Shown here: piece after piece, positions 63,084 to 64,000 of the stretch | How positions within the stretch are numbered: position 1 is the first letter of the stretch | Layout of the letters: each line of letters starts with the position of its first letter | Assembly (NCBI RefSeq): GCF_001305675.1 | Contig: NZ_CP011853.1 | Span: 1,302,001 to 1,366,000, forward strand | From: Gordonia phthalatica | GTDB taxonomy: Bacteria > Actinomycetota > Actinomycetes > Mycobacteriales > Mycobacteriaceae | Direction of reading: 5' to 3' | DNA length: 64,000 nucleotides | The notes under the pieces: generated by a model | Databases searched by the model: none | What the model was told of the DNA's origin: nothing | Seen by the model: the letters and a program-made list of their open reading frames with translations, nothing else | Position numbers and translations under genes: made by a program

Positions 63084-63190
63084 GCCGGTGAGTCTGCGCG
63101 CAAAGCGCCCAGTCCGCAACGAGACGCGGTGAGATGTCGTTTCGGTGCGGTCGAACGGTCGACGTCATGCCGCGTGCGGGCCCGAACAGA

Positions 63191-63219
63191 TGACAGACAT
63201 CCTGCGCATCCGGCACAAT
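63191..63219 (+). promoter_or_regulatory. possible promoter of the retron-like RNA
   Basis: TGACAG (63191-63196), 17-bp spacer, CACAAT (63214-63219). A start about seven bases later would fall just before the left arm of the 11-bp inverted repeat. Confidence 0.4.
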
Positions 63220-63230
63220 CGACCGCGGAA

Positions 63231-63372
63231 GGGCGGTGCGAGAGGGGTCGATCGACCCGTCTCGGGGGCTACCCCCGGGTGCATCCACGGTGAGTTCTCG
63301 CGTCGCGCGCAGGACGGCACACTCCGTGTGCGCCACTGCGCGCCGATGACGACAGGTCTGGTCGCACCGCCC
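63231..63372 (+). ncRNA. candidate retron msr-msd RNA
   Basis: Bounded by an exact 11-bp inverted repeat, gggcggtgcga (63231-63241) and tcgcaccgccc (63362-63372), in the place of retron a1/a2 arms. Inside: a 26-nt hairpin with 12 of 13 pairs (63239-63264), a small ggggg-cta-ccccc hairpin (63264-63276), and a longer stem (63305-63343) with outer gcgcgca/tgcgcgc and inner gcacac/gtgtgc, the candidate msd stem. The sequence after the left arm (GCGAGAGG) resembles that following the branching G in E. coli retron Ec86. It ends 20 bp before a reverse-transcriptase start. Folding was done by eye. Confidence 0.6.
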
Positions 63373-63392
63373 GACCACGGAAGAGGAGTCGC

Positions 63393-64000
63393 ATGGGGGA
63401 CCTGTTCGGCGGACCGCAGGGGGTGAGTCACCCGCGGCGGTACGACTCCGCTCAGGTTCGCCTCGCGGTCCACGCGATCGACCGGCTGCGCAGGCCGGTC
63501 ACTCCCGACCGGTCCGCCGAGGTCTGGACGTCCCGGGAGATCAACGGCGCCCTCGTCACCGTGCTCGATCCGGTCGTCGCCGACGACGTGACCCGCCTGC
63601 TCGTCACCGCCTTCGCCGCACCGCCGCATCGCGACGACCTCGCCGCATTCCTGGCTGCGATCCCCGCCGATCGGACGGTTCGGGTCGCGGAGCCGGTGGT
63701 GTCCCACCCGGTCTTCGCGGTCCGCCCGATCGACGACGTCACCGCGCTGGCCCACTGGCTGGCCATGAGCGTCACCGAACTTGACTGGTTCGCCGCACGC
63801 GGCCGCTGGTCACGGCGTGCGAAGCCGCAGCTGCGCCACTACCGAGTGCAGCGACTTCCGAAGCGCGACGGCGGATTCCGCATCATCGAAGCGCCCAAGG
63901 AACGGCTCGCCACCGCGCAGCGCCGGATCCTCGACGAGATCTTGAGCGCGGTCCCGCCGCATCCGGCGGCCCACGGCTTCGTTCGCGGTCGCTCGGTCCA
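63393..64000 (+). CDS. retron-type reverse transcriptase, 3' end outside window
   Basis: First 202 codons of an open frame that runs off the window. ATG at 63393 with gaggag four bases upstream. From residue 149 the RT N-terminal fingers motifs appear: HYRVQRLPKRDGGFRIIEAP, KERLATAQRRILDEIL, then AHGFVRGRSV, which is the retron/group II RT block ahead of the first catalytic Asp. The catalytic YxDD box is not yet reached. Residues 1-148 are an extension with no recognised domain, longer than in enterobacterial retron RTs but comparable with myxobacterial ones. Directly preceded by a structured region with a1/a2-like arms. Confidence 0.85.
   Translation, partial: MGDLFGGPQGVSHPRRYDSAQVRLAVHAIDRLRRPVTPDRSAEVWTSREINGALVTVLDPVVADDVTRLLVTAFAAPPHRDDLAAFLAAIPADRTVRVAEPVVSHPVFAVRPIDDVTALAHWLAMSVTELDWFAARGRWSRRAKPQLRHYRVQRLPKRDGGFRIIEAPKERLATAQRRILDEILSAVPPHPAAHGFVRGRSV

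Noticed and set aside
63305..63343. stem-loop upstream of the RT read as a simple terminator
   Set aside because: No gene ends upstream on that strand (the neighbour is divergent), there is no T-run, and the flanking 11-bp inverted repeat fits a retron RNA better.

Overview
The window is a high-GC actinobacterial chromosome segment from the mycolic-acid-producing order Mycobacteriales. Gene order follows the Mycobacterium tuberculosis block Rv3447c (eccC4) to Rv3391 (acrA1): ESX-4 eccC, rplM-rpsI-glmM, glmS, alr, the tsaE-tsaB-rimI-tsaD set, groES, a WhiB3-like gene, sigD-rsdA, guaB-guaB3, choD, guaA, imuA'-imuB, acrA1 and dnaE2. Divergence and rearrangement point to a genus outside Mycobacterium. 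A Gordonia/Williamsia/Tsukamurella-like organism is my guess, with low certainty.

Layout: 1-4.9 kb is the end of an ESX-4 type VII secretion locus. 5-8.1 kb is accessory (unknown protein, ClC channel, SDR, YceI). 8.3-10.6 kb is rplM-rpsI-glmM. 10.7-12.6 kb is a tight five-gene operon that looks like a type VII secreted effector/toxin module with a lower-GC, EndoU-like last domain and a candidate immunity gene. 12.7-22.4 kb is housekeeping: amino-sugar synthesis, NAD(P)HX repair, alanine racemase, t6A tRNA modification and a CIRCE-controlled groES lacking groEL. 22.5-32 kb carries whiB3, sigD/rsdA, guaB/guaB3, a P450 and choD. 32-35.8 kb holds cysE-cysK and a BioYMN biotin importer on the minus strand. 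35.8-38.4 kb is accessory: two tandem paralogous unknown proteins and a GNAT/ribbon-helix-helix toxin-antitoxin pair with a perfect operator palindrome. 38.5-48.4 kb has guaA, an EsrISR-like envelope-stress system, a double-MerR regulator, a tail-anchored Ser/Thr kinase, a radical-SAM relative without its cluster cysteines and an orphan FetB-like permease. 48.5-61 kb contains the SOS mutasome (imuA'-imuB and dnaE2, each with a LexA box), split by a frameshifted MFS exporter with its ArsR regulator, a D-threonine-aldolase-like enzyme and an AcrA1-like reductase. 61.1-63.1 kb is nagB and citrate synthase.

The strongest candidate for a new system is at the right edge. From 63,231 to 63,372 lies a structured region bounded by an exact 11-bp inverted repeat with several hairpins inside. 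It is followed 20 nt later by a reverse-transcriptase gene cut off by the window end. This is the architecture of a retron (msr-msd RNA plus RT), with an RT that has a long N-terminal extension as in myxobacterial retrons. The second candidate is the type VII effector operon at 10.7-12.6 kb.

Most operons use 4-bp ATGA/GTGA overlaps. Intergenic space is small and many units end in strong perfect hairpins, which I list. No tRNA, rRNA, CRISPR array, insertion sequence or complete prophage was seen.
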